Counted from the stretch's first letter, positions 45,452 to 55,327 are shown. The stretch is 64,000 nt of DNA from Flavobacteriales bacterium 34_180_T64 (GCA_002162765.1 MAAR01000016.1:62001-126000); one strand, 5' to 3'. Made by a program: numbers and translations. Notes: generated by a model from the sequence alone, not told the origin.

Positions 45452-47104
45452 TTAGTTGAAGTGAGATTTTAATTCAACATCAAAATACTGCATTGCATTT
45501 CTCACTGGAAGTGGAATACCACCACCATGTGCACACAAGGAACCTTGCTCTAATGTGGTCAATAAATCGGTAAATAATTTGCGATCGATTTTATAATCTG
45601 ATGTCAATGCCCTTTCAGCAAGTTCCTGACCACGCTTTGTTCCAAGTCTGCATGGAAAACATTTTCCACAACTTTCATAAGCAGCAAAATCAAAAAGATG
45701 CTCAATAAATTTTAAAATCGGATAATCAGTTGGCACCGAAACTATAGACGCATGTCCTAATAAAAATCCTTCTTTTGCGAACGATTCAAAATCAATTGTG
45801 AGATCTTTAATTTTTGAAACTGGCACTAACCCTCCTAGAGGTCCACCAATTTGTAATGCTTTTACTTCAGATTTAAAACCACCACCAAGATCATTTACGA
45901 CTACTGACAGCGGTGTTCCCATTTCAACTTCATACATTCCAGGGTAATTAAAAAAACTATCCAAACACACCAATTTAGTCCCTGAAGAGCGCTCTGTACC
46001 AATCGACTTCCAAGCGCTTCCTCCATTTTCAATTATGTAGTGTAATGCAGCCAAAGTCTCCACATTATTAACGGTAGTAGGTTTATTAAATAGCCCTTTT
46101 TGAGCTGGAAATGGTGGACGCACTCTAACTTCAGGTCGTTGACCTTCAATAGAATTAATCAATGCTGTTTCCTCTCCACATATATATGATCCTTGTGCTT
46201 GAATTATTTTAAATTGAAAATCAAACCCACTTCCGTCGATATTCTCTCCAATCAAACCTTCAGCTTGTAGTTCATCAATAGCATCTTGAACAATCTTTAC
46301 CGATTCAGGATACTCAGCTCTAATATATAAAATACCATAACTAGCATGAGCCACATAACCTGCAATCAGCATTCCAAACAAAACAGAATGTGGTTGTTGT
46401 TCTAGCAAATACCGATCGGAGTATGCTCCAGGATCACCTTCATCTGCGTTACATATAATAAATTTTGTTTCATTTTCAACATTACGACAAAACTCCAATT
46501 TTAATCCCATCGGAAAACCAGCACCTCCACGCCCACGAACATTTGAAATCTTAATTTCCTCTAATATTTCAGACGAATCTACTTTTAAAGCGTCTCTAAA
46601 TGGCTTATAATAATCAACGACATTCGTAAACACCTTCGTTAAGATTTGTTTCCCACTTGCCTTAACATTGTAGGTGTCTCTATTTAAATTACCAGGAGAT
46701 TCAATAATAGTTTTTAGATTCTTACTAGCTTTACCAGAATAATTCTTTCCATCATAATGAAATGCAGAATTTTCATGACAGCGTCCTAAACAGGTCATAT
46801 GGCCAATTTCATCTGCCTCAAAATGATCTTTTAATAATTCAATTACTTGATCTTGAGTTCCAGCACAAACACATGCTGTACCATTACAGACATATGCTTT
46901 TTTTCCTTTGTTTTCAGGTTTTAAAAAATCATAAAAACTCGCTGTTCCAAAGGTATTTGCTTTCCCAACTAAAAACTCCTCAGCAAGTTTTGCTAATTCG
47001 TTATCACTTGGCGCCCCATCTGGTGTAGCCCTTTTACCGAGCTTATCAAAGAGATTTTCGTTGACTCCTTTCCTTCCTAATAACTCACTTAAATTATCTG
47101 ACAT
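45452..47104 (-). CDS. Formate dehydrogenase beta subunit (FdsG-FdsB fusion, NAD/FMN)
   Basis: 550 residues. An N-terminal thioredoxin-like [2Fe-2S] domain has CNGTACVC and MTCLGRC, corresponding to FdsG/NuoE. The NuoF-like part has RGRGGAGFPMG (NADH/FMN loop), CNADEGDPGAYSD and GSYICGEETALINSIEG. A C-terminal [4Fe-4S] (SCGKCFPCRLG...LCAHGG) completes it. It moves electrons from FdhA to NAD+. Fusion of the two small subunits is notable. It is 6 bases after fdhD. Confidence 0.92.
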   Translation of the reverse strand: MSDNLSELLGRKGVNENLFDKLGKRATPDGAPSDNELAKLAEEFLVGKANTFGTASFYDFLKPENKGKKAYVCNGTACVCAGTQDQVIELLKDHFEADEIGHMTCLGRCHENSAFHYDGKNYSGKASKNLKTIIESPGNLNRDTYNVKASGKQILTKVFTNVVDYYKPFRDALKVDSSEILEEIKISNVRGRGGAGFPMGLKLEFCRNVENETKFIICNADEGDPGAYSDRYLLEQQPHSVLFGMLIAGYVAHASYGILYIRAEYPESVKIVQDAIDELQAEGLIGENIDGSGFDFQFKIIQAQGSYICGEETALINSIEGQRPEVRVRPPFPAQKGLFNKPTTVNNVETLAALHYIIENGGSAWKSIGTERSSGTKLVCLDSFFNYPGMYEVEMGTPLSVVVNDLGGGFKSEVKALQIGGPLGGLVPVSKIKDLTIDFESFAKEGFLLGHASIVSVPTDYPILKFIEHLFDFAAYESCGKCFPCRLGTKRGQELAERALTSDYKIDRKLFTDLLTTLEQGSLCAHGGGIPLPVRNAMQYFDVELKSHFN

Positions 47105-47110
47105 ATATTA

Positions 47111-47935
47111 TTAACTCGCTTTTGTATCGGTTTTATTCAATTTTGTGCGTTGCGGATTCGAATAACATGTAGCTCTCTCATCTCTACAAAATGCAAACAA
47201 GGTTATCCCTAATTCTTTTGCATAATCTACAGCCAACGATGATGGCGCAGAAACAGCTGCTAAAAATGGGATTTTCGCTTTAAAACATTTAATGACTATT
47301 TCATAAGAAATGCGTCCACTCACCGTAATTATTTTTGCATCACTCAATTTATTTGTCAAGATTAAATTCCCAACAACCTTATCAACCGCATTGTGACGGC
47401 CTATATCCTCCATGGTACACATCAAGTCTCCATCAATAGTAAATGCAGCTGCGGCATGTGTTCCGCCTGATTGTTTAAAATCATGCTGCCGTATTTTCAT
47501 TTTATCAAACAGCTGATGAATTATAGCAATATCAATTTTCTTTTTATCATCGATAGTTTTACCTATAAACGCTAAATCACCAAGTTCTGTTTTTCCACAT
47601 ATCCCACAGGAAGACACAGAAAGTAAACTTCTACTATTTGCATATCCATCTCCCAATTTCTCCTCAGGAATATTAAGATTAACAATGGTTACAATACCTT
47701 CTTCATTTTCCTTTTTAAGTACGATTTCAGGATTAAATTTTTGATCGTTTATCAAATCTTCTGAATGTAGTAACCCACGAACAAGATTAGCATCTTCACC
47801 TGGTGTCCGCATAGACACTGTAAAGGGCTTTCCATTAATGTTAATTTGCAAGGCTTCTTCTACGGTTAAAGCATCCACAATGTTTTGTGCCTTAGCCGAT
47901 TCAAATTTCTTGCCTTCATAGTTTCGCGTTGCCAT
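47111..47935 (-). CDS. fdhD: Formate dehydrogenase accessory sulfurtransferase FdhD
   Basis: Transfers sulfur to the Mo cofactor so that formate dehydrogenase becomes active. 274 residues with the CGICGKTELGDLAFIGK Cys motif and the conserved GGTHAAAAFTIDGDLMCTMEDIGRHNAVDKV block. It is first in the three-gene run fdhD, beta, alpha and has its own -7 box at 47968, distinct from fhs. Confidence 0.93.
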   Translation of the reverse strand: MATRNYEGKKFESAKAQNIVDALTVEEALQININGKPFTVSMRTPGEDANLVRGLLHSEDLINDQKFNPEIVLKKENEEGIVTIVNLNIPEEKLGDGYANSRSLLSVSSCGICGKTELGDLAFIGKTIDDKKKIDIAIIHQLFDKMKIRQHDFKQSGGTHAAAAFTIDGDLMCTMEDIGRHNAVDKVVGNLILTNKLSDAKIITVSGRISYEIVIKCFKAKIPFLAAVSAPSSLAVDYAKELGITLFAFCRDERATCYSNPQRTKLNKTDTKAS

Positions 47936-47967
47936 ACCTATTATCGCTATCTAGAGTGCGATTTATA

Positions 47968-47975
47968 CAAAGTTA
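47968..47975 (-). promoter_or_regulatory. Candidate -7 box of the fdhD-beta-alpha operon
   Basis: On the minus strand TAACTTTG matches TAnnTTTG, 33 bases before the fdhD ATG. It suggests separate transcription from fhs, although read-through across the 101-base gap is possible. Confidence 0.5.
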
Positions 47976-48036
47976 ATGGATTTTATCGTAATTCAATTGT
48001 TAAAAATACCGCTCAAAATCGAGTTCATACTTTCAA

Positions 48037-49704
48037 TTAAAACAATCCAGAAATATTCCCTTCATTATCGATACTTATTTTTTCCGATGCGGGATGTGCT
48101 GGAAGTCCTGGCATTCTCATCATAGCTCCTGTAATGGGAACCAAAAACCCTGCACCTGCTGCAATCTCAATTTCACGAACCGTTATGGTAAAATCTTTCG
48201 GACGACCCAATAGTTTTGGATTATCTGAAAGTGATTTCTGAGTTTTTGCCATGCAAATTGGAAGACTTTCTAATCCTAAATTTGAAATAGTTCGTAAATT
48301 CTTTCTAGCTTCAGCAGAATAATCAACTTGTTTAGCCCCATAAACCTTAGTTGCTATCGCTTCAATTTTAGCTTCAACACTCATGTTCCAATCATACATT
48401 GGCGTAAAATCAGATGTATGTTCTTCAACTACTTCCACAACATGTCTTGCTAAATCTAAAGCCCCTTTTCCTCCTTTGGCCCATACTTCTGCCAACGCAA
48501 CACGTACATTATTTTCTTTGGCAAATTGTTGTATCGTTTCAATTTCAGCATCACTATCAGTAATAAATCTATTGATAGCTATAATTGGCGTTAAATTGAA
48601 TTGCTTCACATTTTCGATGTGCTTCTCTAAATTAGGAATTCCTTTTTTAAGCGCATCAACATTCTCATCCGTTAGTAATTTTAAATCCGCACCACCATGG
48701 TATTTAAGGGCTCTAATTGTAGTTGTTAATACTACAGCTTTAGGAGATAAACCGGCACTCTGACATTTAATATCTAAGAATTTCTCAGCTCCTAAATCGG
48801 CACCAAAACCTGCTTCGGTAACTACATAATCTGAAAGAGACATTCCCATTCTAGTAGCAATTACAGAATTTGTTCCTTGTGCAATATTTGCAAATGGTCC
48901 TCCATGAATAATTGCTGGATTCCCTTCTATCGTTTGCACAAGATTTGGTTTAATGGCATCTTTTAACAATGCCGCCATAGCGCCTTCAACTTTTAATTCT
49001 CTAACGTAAACTGGTTCTTTACTTAAAGTATATCCAACAAATATATTCCCAAGACGCTCTTTTAAATTTTCTAAATCATCGCAAAGGCATAAAATGGCCA
49101 TGATTTCAGAAGCTGCAGTGATATCGAAACCAGTTTCTCTTGGTACGCCAGAAGTTGTTCCACCAAGACCTACGACAATATTACGTAGTGCTCTGTCATT
49201 CATATCCATTACACGTTTCCATGTCACAGTTCTAGGGTCTAAACCTACTGAATTTGTTTTGCTTTGAATATTATTATCGATAACAGCAGATAATAAATTA
49301 TGTGCTTTTTCAATAGCTGAAAAATCTCCTGTAAAATGCAAATTTATGTCTTCCATCGGTAGTACTTGAGAATAACCACCTCCTGTAGCTCCTCCTTTAA
49401 TTCCGAAAACAGGACCTAAAGACGGCTCTCTTAAAACCACAGTTGTTTGTTTCCCCAATTGATTCAATCCTTCCGAAAGCCCAATAGACATGGTTGTTTT
49501 TCCTTCACCTGCTGGCGTAGGAGAAATAGCAGTTACCAATATCAAATTGCTATTCTTTACTTTATCTTTATCTATTATTGAGTGCGGTAATTTTGCTTTG
49601 TATTTACCATACATCTCAATATTATCTGAATCTAATCCTAATGTTTCAGCGATAGTACTGATATGTTTAAGCTCTACTTGCTTTGCAATTTCTAAATCGT
49701 TCAT
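48037..49704 (-). CDS. fhs: Formate-tetrahydrofolate ligase
   Basis: Makes 10-formyl-THF from formate and ATP. 555 residues with the P-loop PTPAGEGKTT (about 63-71), REPSLGPVFGIKGGATGGGYSQVLPMEDINLHFTGD and ITGAMMRMPGLPAHPA at the end. It adjoins the formate dehydrogenase genes, so formate can be captured into folate or oxidised. Direction (formate use or release) cannot be told from the sequence. Confidence 0.96.
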   Translation of the reverse strand: MNDLEIAKQVELKHISTIAETLGLDSDNIEMYGKYKAKLPHSIIDKDKVKNSNLILVTAISPTPAGEGKTTMSIGLSEGLNQLGKQTTVVLREPSLGPVFGIKGGATGGGYSQVLPMEDINLHFTGDFSAIEKAHNLLSAVIDNNIQSKTNSVGLDPRTVTWKRVMDMNDRALRNIVVGLGGTTSGVPRETGFDITAASEIMAILCLCDDLENLKERLGNIFVGYTLSKEPVYVRELKVEGAMAALLKDAIKPNLVQTIEGNPAIIHGGPFANIAQGTNSVIATRMGMSLSDYVVTEAGFGADLGAEKFLDIKCQSAGLSPKAVVLTTTIRALKYHGGADLKLLTDENVDALKKGIPNLEKHIENVKQFNLTPIIAINRFITDSDAEIETIQQFAKENNVRVALAEVWAKGGKGALDLARHVVEVVEEHTSDFTPMYDWNMSVEAKIEAIATKVYGAKQVDYSAEARKNLRTISNLGLESLPICMAKTQKSLSDNPKLLGRPKDFTITVREIEIAAGAGFLVPITGAMMRMPGLPAHPASEKISIDNEGNISGLF

Positions 49705-49789
49705 TATGTAGTCTAGTTAGTTTATTGTATTATAAAATGGTATGAAATATAGGGTTTTTCGGAATAATTTTGCACTTAAAAAGCGAAAA

Positions 49790-50746
49790 TTATTTAGCTA
49801 TAAATTCTAGAGCACGTCTTTCATTATAATACACATTTTTTGAATCGACAAATCCAACGTGACCTCCAAAATTTGGCATTTCTAAATGCAGGTTTGGGTT
49901 TGCATTAGCCTCTTTCACAGGATAACATTCAGGAGATAAAAAAGAATCGTTAAGTGCGTTTATAATTAAAGTCGGTACTTTTATATTATGAAGAAATTGC
50001 AAACTACTACTTTGGTCATAATAGTCTAGTGCATCTTTAAATCCATGCGCTTTTGAAGTATAAACATTATCAAAATCATTTAAAGTTTTAATCGACTTAA
50101 CCTCCTCAACACTCAGTTTATCAGAATATTGAGATTGTTTCAACTTTAACCTATCTACTAGATGTTTTTTGAAGCGATCGTGATATAGCACATTCTTAAA
50201 TGTATGCAATTCATCGGCGGAACCTTGTAAATAACAGGGCACAGAAACCGCTATTGCTGCTTTAATTTGTGATGGAATTTGTCGGCCTTCACCTAAATAT
50301 TTCAAAGTCATATTACCACCAAGACTAATTCCTTTTATGTAAATATCTGAATAGTGTTTTGTTTTAATTATATATTGAATCACATCCTCTAAATCTTCTG
50401 TAGCTCCAGAATGATAAGATCTATACTTCAGGTTTTGTTCCCCACTACAACCTCTAAAATTAACACAAACCGCATCAATGTCATTCTTATTAAAAAAATT
50501 TGCAGTTCCTGTCATATAAGGACGCTGTGCGTTTCCTTCTAATCCATGAAGTACAATGATGAGTTTATTTGATTTTGAATTGGAATAGCTCCAATCTAAA
50601 TCCAGAAAATCACCATCTGAAAGTGTCATACGTTCACGGTCTTGATGAACATCAGGAACACGACGCACTAAACCAGAATACACTGTGGCAACGAATCCAT
50701 TTCTAAAATAAAAACGTGGCTTATAGTTTGATTGAAGTATCGGCAT
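49790..50746 (-). CDS. Alpha/beta hydrolase, YheT family
   Basis: 318 residues. LHGLEGNAQRPYMTG and the nucleophile elbow GISLGGNMTLKYLG with Ser are seen, then a late Asp (NALNDSFLSPE) and His (PNFGGHVGFVDS). This matches the YheT-like hydrolases of unknown substrate. It overlaps the preA gene start region by one base at 50746, so it is co-transcribed with preA. Confidence 0.85.
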   Translation of the reverse strand: MPILQSNYKPRFYFRNGFVATVYSGLVRRVPDVHQDRERMTLSDGDFLDLDWSYSNSKSNKLIIVLHGLEGNAQRPYMTGTANFFNKNDIDAVCVNFRGCSGEQNLKYRSYHSGATEDLEDVIQYIIKTKHYSDIYIKGISLGGNMTLKYLGEGRQIPSQIKAAIAVSVPCYLQGSADELHTFKNVLYHDRFKKHLVDRLKLKQSQYSDKLSVEEVKSIKTLNDFDNVYTSKAHGFKDALDYYDQSSSLQFLHNIKVPTLIINALNDSFLSPECYPVKEANANPNLHLEMPNFGGHVGFVDSKNVYYNERRALEFIAK

Positions 50747-52080
50747 TATTTTCTATGTTTCAAAGCATCCTCAGGAGTTGGTACATAATGCCCCTTTCCA
50801 CCTGCTCGATCATCGTCAAAGGTTACTGGGATATCATCATTAAGTGTACGCTCATTCCAAGTCACGTTTTCAGAACCATCATCACGCTGCACCATAGTAA
50901 TACAGTCTTCAACTGGGCAAACGAGCGAGCATAAATTACAGCCTACACAATTCGCTTCGATAATGCTTGGGATTCTATTTGTAGGATCGGTTGACATAGC
51001 AATAGCCTGATGTGCACCATCATCACATGAAATATAACACAAATCGCAACCTATACATTTATCTGGATTGATTTCAGCAACTACCTTATGTTTCAAATTT
51101 AAATGCTTCCACTCCGTTACATTGGGCAATGCTTTACCAGCAAAATCATAAATAGTATTATAATTTTTTTCTTCCATAAACTGACGTAGTCCTGATTCCA
51201 TTTCTCGAACAATCCCGAATCCATAATGCATTACTGCTGTACAGACTTGTACCGAAGTAGCGCCCAGTAAGATAAACTCTACAACGTCTCGCCAAGTTTC
51301 GATACCACCAATACCTGACAAAGGCACTTTACCAATTTCAGGATGTTGCGCTAAATCTTTCAGCATATGCATCGCTATTGGTTTTACCGCAGGACCACAA
51401 TAACCACCATTAGATCCTTTACCGTCAACTATTGGATATGGTGCATAAGAATCTAAATCGATACCCACGATGCTTTTGATTGTGTTGATTAAAGAAATAG
51501 AATCTGTTCCACCCTGAACCGCAGCTAAACCAGGATCAGTAATATGAGAGATATTAGGAGACAATTTTGTGATGACAGGAATATTCGCAGCTTCTTTCAC
51601 CCAACTTACTATGGTCTTTAAAACTTCTGGTTCTTGACCTACAGCAGACCCCATACCACGTTCACACATGCCATGTGGGCAACCAAAATTTAACTCAATA
51701 CCGTCAGCTCCAGCATTTTCTACATCTTTGATGATTTGTTCCCACTCAGCTCTACTTTCAACCATAAGAGACGCAATAACAGCATGGTCAGGAAAATATT
51801 TTTTCACTTCTTCAATCTCACGCAAATTATCGGCTAGCGGTCTATCTGTAATTAATTCGATATTATTAAAGCCCATCATTCGTGTATTTCGATAATTAAC
51901 CGAACCATAGCGACTGGACACATTAACCACTGGTACACCAAGAGTTTTCCAGACAGCGCCTCCCCATCCAGCATCAAAGGCTTTCATTATTTGATATCCT
52001 GAGTTTGTTGGAGGTGCCGAAGCAAGCCAAAAAGGATTAGGCGCTTTTATTCCACCAAAATTTATTGATAAATCGATCAT
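50746..52080 (-). CDS. preA: Dihydropyrimidine dehydrogenase subunit PreA
   Basis: NAD-dependent reduction of uracil or thymine to the 5,6-dihydro base, together with PreT. 444 residues from the ATG at 52080. An N-terminal FMN TIM barrel (WLASAPPTNSGYQIM, GIELNFGCPHGMCERGMG with the catalytic Cys) is followed by a C-terminal two-cluster ferredoxin (CIGCDLCYISC, CVGCNLCSLVCPVEDC). A start at 52104 would read into a palindromic repeat, so 52080 is preferred. It lies 110 bases downstream of preT across the repeat. Confidence 0.93.
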   Translation of the reverse strand: MIDLSINFGGIKAPNPFWLASAPPTNSGYQIMKAFDAGWGGAVWKTLGVPVVNVSSRYGSVNYRNTRMMGFNNIELITDRPLADNLREIEEVKKYFPDHAVIASLMVESRAEWEQIIKDVENAGADGIELNFGCPHGMCERGMGSAVGQEPEVLKTIVSWVKEAANIPVITKLSPNISHITDPGLAAVQGGTDSISLINTIKSIVGIDLDSYAPYPIVDGKGSNGGYCGPAVKPIAMHMLKDLAQHPEIGKVPLSGIGGIETWRDVVEFILLGATSVQVCTAVMHYGFGIVREMESGLRQFMEEKNYNTIYDFAGKALPNVTEWKHLNLKHKVVAEINPDKCIGCDLCYISCDDGAHQAIAMSTDPTNRIPSIIEANCVGCNLCSLVCPVEDCITMVQRDDGSENVTWNERTLNDDIPVTFDDDRAGGKGHYVPTPEDALKHRK

Positions 52081-52097
52081 ACTTTTAAACTTTAAAC

Positions 52098-52176
52098 TTG
52101 TCATTCCGGACTTGATTCGGAATCCACTTAATTTATATTTTGATGATGAGATCCTGAATCAAGTTCAGGATGACAA
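52098..52176. repeat. Palindromic dispersed repeat copy 1
   Basis: Two 27-base arms (52098-52124 and 52150-52176) match as inverted repeats in 22 of 27 positions, all mismatches being transitions. The arms have a TTGTCAT outer end and a CTTGATTC core. Such elements are typical of REP/MITE-like repeats. It sits between preA and preT. Confidence 0.7.
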
Positions 52177-52190
52177 CATCTCTATTTATT

Positions 52191-53513
52191 TTATTTGTTT
52201 AACCAATTATGTATTCCTTGAGCAGCCATTTTTCCATCATAAGCGGCGTTCACAACTTCAGCCCCTCCATTAATCGCATCACCTCCAGCAAAATATTTAG
52301 GATTTGAGGTTTGAAATTCTTCGTTAGTTAATATTCTTGTTTTTTGATCTATATCGAGATTCTCGATTAATTCATACAAATGTCCTTGTTTCGCTTGACC
52401 GGTAGCTTTAATTACCAAATCACAACGCACAATGAATGTGTTATTCATGTTCGTTTGAAGTTTACCTTCTACCATTTCAGTTTTAGCGAATTTCACACCG
52501 TCAACTTTTCCGTTACCAGTAATAGCAATTGGAGTTACATTAAATAAACTATCTACTCCGGCGCTTATTGCTAAATCATATTCAAAGCCGTAAGCACCCA
52601 TTTTTTCTTTTGAATTTCGATAGGCCAAAACCGTTTTACGTGCTCCCATTCTTGCTGATTCAGAAGCTGCATCCATTGCTGTATTTCCTCCACCTATTAC
52701 TACTACTTTTGCAGGCACTTTTACTTGATGATGCTTCATTCGCAAATCTTCAATAAACTCCACAGCTCCAACAACACCAGTCTTATCTTCACCTTCCATC
52801 TGAAGTGTTGCAGTTTTCCCCAGGCCTACACCCAAAAAAATGGCATCATATTTTTCCTCAAGTTGCTGAATCTCTTGTTTTGAATTAATCTCAGAATTAT
52901 ATTTAATATTAAATCCAAGTTGATTTTGCAAATATTCTATTTCATTTAAAACCTCTTCATTTGTAATTTTATAGGGTGCAACACCATGGACCGTTAAGCC
53001 CGAAGGTTTTTCTTTAGCTTCATAAATATCGACCTGATAACCTAATGTTCTGGCTTCACAAGCACACGCAATCCCTGCTGGACCAGATCCAATAACAGCA
53101 ATTCTTTTTCCGTTAGCTTTACCTTGTTTGAAAATTGCTTTATCTGCATCTATCACTTTATTAGTCGCATAATTTTGCAAACGTCCAATCTGAATAGGCG
53201 GAACATCTTGATGATTATAAACACAAGCACCTTCACATAAGACACCTGTTGGGCACACTACACCACAGGCATTCCCTAACCAATTAGAATCAAAAATAGT
53301 TTTAGCTGAACCCGTGACATTATCTGTATGAATTTGTTTTATAAACAACGGAATATCAATATGTGTTGGACATGCTTGTATACATGGTGCGTCATAGCAG
53401 AATAAACAACGTGAACTTTCGTAATACGCTTCGGTATCATTCATCAGTGTTTTTTTTTGCTTAAAGTTCTTATTGAATTCTGCTTCTGTTTTTGGTCTCT
53501 TATATTCTGCCAT
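52191..53513 (-). CDS. preT: Dihydropyrimidine dehydrogenase subunit PreT (NAD(P)-dependent)
   Basis: 440 residues: an N-terminal Fe-S region (SSRCLFCYDAPCIQACPTHIDIP, GNACGVVCPTGVLCEGAC), then the FAD loop GSGPAGIACACEARTLG and the NAD(P) loop GGGNTAMDAASESARMGA. It passes electrons from NAD(P)H to PreA's clusters. It is upstream of preA on the same strand, separated by repeat copy 1. Homologous to glutamate synthase small subunits; the neighbour PreA settles the role. Confidence 0.9.
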   Translation of the reverse strand: MAEYKRPKTEAEFNKNFKQKKTLMNDTEAYYESSRCLFCYDAPCIQACPTHIDIPLFIKQIHTDNVTGSAKTIFDSNWLGNACGVVCPTGVLCEGACVYNHQDVPPIQIGRLQNYATNKVIDADKAIFKQGKANGKRIAVIGSGPAGIACACEARTLGYQVDIYEAKEKPSGLTVHGVAPYKITNEEVLNEIEYLQNQLGFNIKYNSEINSKQEIQQLEEKYDAIFLGVGLGKTATLQMEGEDKTGVVGAVEFIEDLRMKHHQVKVPAKVVVIGGGNTAMDAASESARMGARKTVLAYRNSKEKMGAYGFEYDLAISAGVDSLFNVTPIAITGNGKVDGVKFAKTEMVEGKLQTNMNNTFIVRCDLVIKATGQAKQGHLYELIENLDIDQKTRILTNEEFQTSNPKYFAGGDAINGGAEVVNAAYDGKMAAQGIHNWLNK

Positions 53514-53530
53514 GTCTTAAAGTTATGATT

Positions 53531-54331
53531 TTAAGATTTAATTTCTTGTTCTATAATTTCTATAATTTCAACAATTCGATTTCGTAAAATATTGGATTGT
53601 ACATTTGCCCAACTGTTAATTGCATAACATCTTGTTAAATGATCTTCTAAATTTGGATGATTTAATAGAGCATTAAAATCTTCAAGATGTTTTGTCTCAC
53701 CTATATTATTTTGAATATAGGAATCGTTACTTTCTCCAATTTCAAGAGAGTACTTTCCTAAAACATTAGATTTATAGGCTTTATTTCTTATTGTTCTTAA
53801 TTGGTAATGTTGAATTAAAAACGGGAAATATTGATCATTTCGATAATTTCTCCAAATCACTTCGTCTTCAATGACATCATTAATATTTGATGACCAATGT
53901 GTGAGTGCTTGTTTTAATTCAATATTCTTAATCAAGCTCAACTCACCTGAACTTGCCAAATCATTCATAATAGGGTCAAATGTAGCGTATGGTAAAGTCT
54001 TTGCAATATGATGATCGATACTGTCTTTGTTTCGGAGACTTGGATTATCAATATATTTAAAAAGCGTCTTTGACGAATTCATAAATTCGCTTCTGAAAGA
54101 TATTTTTTGGTCTAATTGCTCTAAATTAATATTAAAATCACCCAGTAATTGTTTTAAAATGATGGTCTCTTCCGCACGCTCTTTCCTATCTTGATTTTTA
54201 TTGTTTATACTGAGTGCAATTAAAATACCGATAACAACTAGAATAATCTCTCCAACAGCATATAACATGTATTTGCTGAATTTGTTTTCAGTAAGAAGTG
54301 ATTTTCTAATATGTCGAAAAAAGTTAATCAT
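53531..54331 (-). CDS. DUF6090 family membrane protein
   Basis: 266 residues with the typical Bacteroidota opening INFFRHIRKSLLTENKFSKYMLYAVGEIILVVIGILIALSINN, containing one membrane helix (about residues 22-42). A helical extracytoplasmic body follows. Function unknown. It is 17 bases upstream of the preT start on the same strand; its link to pyrimidine catabolism is doubtful since the family occurs in many contexts. Confidence 0.85.
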   Translation of the reverse strand: MINFFRHIRKSLLTENKFSKYMLYAVGEIILVVIGILIALSINNKNQDRKERAEETIILKQLLGDFNINLEQLDQKISFRSEFMNSSKTLFKYIDNPSLRNKDSIDHHIAKTLPYATFDPIMNDLASSGELSLIKNIELKQALTHWSSNINDVIEDEVIWRNYRNDQYFPFLIQHYQLRTIRNKAYKSNVLGKYSLEIGESNDSYIQNNIGETKHLEDFNALLNHPNLEDHLTRCYAINSWANVQSNILRNRIVEIIEIIEQEIKS

Positions 54332-54346
54332 TCGTTTAATATTGTG

Positions 54347-54430
54347 TCATTACGAGGAACGTAGTGACGTAGTAATCTGTTGATATTGACTTTCAATTAT
54401 AAAGATTGCTTCGTTATACTCGCAATGACG
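54347..54430. repeat. Palindromic dispersed repeat copy 2
   Basis: Left arm 54347-54379 begins GTCATTACGAGG. Right arm 54404-54430 ends CGCAATGAC and contains AGATTGCTTCGTTATACTCG. The ends are inverted copies separated by about 24 bases. Typical of REP-type repeats. It lies between DUF6090 and the beta-ureidopropionase gene. Confidence 0.65.
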
Positions 54431-54460
54431 TTTCATTTGATTTTATTTATCATCCATAAA

Positions 54461-55327
54461 TTACAGATCTGTTAATCTACCATAAGTTTCTGGTCGTCTG
54501 TCTCTATAAAATTGCCAAGTAGAGCGCACTTCTTCAATAAGATCTAAATCGAATTCAGCAACCAATAATTCGTCATCATCTCGAGATGCTTCTGCAAATA
54601 TTTGTCCACGAGGGTCCACAAAATAGGACTGACCATAGAACTTTCCTAAATTCCATGGTTTCTCTTCTCCTACACGATTGATACAACCCATAAAATATCC
54701 ATTCGCTGCGGCATGAGCTGGCTGTTCGAGTTTCCATAAGTATTCACTTAATCCAGCAACTGTTGCTGAAGGATTATAAACTATCTCAGCACCATTTAAG
54801 CCTAAAGCTCTCGCGCCATCTGGAAAATGCCTGTCATAACAAATGTAGACACCAACTTTAGCATATTTGGTCTGAAATACTGGATATCCCATATTGCCAG
54901 GTTTAAAGAAAAACTTTTCCCAAAATCCAGTAGTATGAGGAATATGATTTTTTCTATATTTCCCTAAATATGTGCCATCTGCATCAATAACTGCAGCGGT
55001 ATTATACAATACTCCAGGCGACTCTTTTTCATAAATAGGCACAATGATGACCATATTATGCTTCTTAGCCAATACCTGCATTTTTTCCGTAGTTGGGCCA
55101 GGAACTGATTCGGCCGATTCATACCATTTTCTATCCTGACCAGGACAAAAATAGGGTGTGTTAAATATTTCTTGTAAACATAAAATTTGAACCCCTTGTC
55201 GTCCTGCTTCTTCTATATATGGAATATGCTTGTCATACATAGCATCCATAATTTCTTGAATCGTTCCTTCACCTTCCGTCATCGGAAGACTCATTTGAAT
55301 CAATCCTGATTTTACTTTTCTTGGCAT
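54461..55327 (-). CDS. Beta-ureidopropionase (nitrilase superfamily)
   Basis: Hydrolyses N-carbamoyl-beta-alanine to beta-alanine, CO2 and NH3, the last step of reductive pyrimidine breakdown. 288 residues with the nitrilase Glu-Lys-Cys triad in CLQEIF, YRKNHIP and ICYDRHFPDGARALGLNG. The long, plant/animal-like N-terminal 'DAMYDKHIPYIEEAG' block favours ureidopropionase over a generic amidase. It lies between dihydropyrimidinase and PreT, supporting the role. Confidence 0.87.
   Translation of the reverse strand: MPRKVKSGLIQMSLPMTEGEGTIQEIMDAMYDKHIPYIEEAGRQGVQILCLQEIFNTPYFCPGQDRKWYESAESVPGPTTEKMQVLAKKHNMVIIVPIYEKESPGVLYNTAAVIDADGTYLGKYRKNHIPHTTGFWEKFFFKPGNMGYPVFQTKYAKVGVYICYDRHFPDGARALGLNGAEIVYNPSATVAGLSEYLWKLEQPAHAAANGYFMGCINRVGEEKPWNLGKFYGQSYFVDPRGQIFAEASRDDDELLVAEFDLDLIEEVRSTWQFYRDRRPETYGRLTDL

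Noticed and set aside
52080..52104. Longer start for preA at 52104
   Set aside because: The added residues come from the palindromic repeat next to the gene, and homologues begin at the MIDLSINFGG segment, so the ATG at 52080 was chosen.
54201..54383. Plus-strand frame of 60 residues overlapping the DUF6090 start
   Set aside because: It is antisense to the membrane-helix codons of DUF6090 and runs into repeat copy 2.
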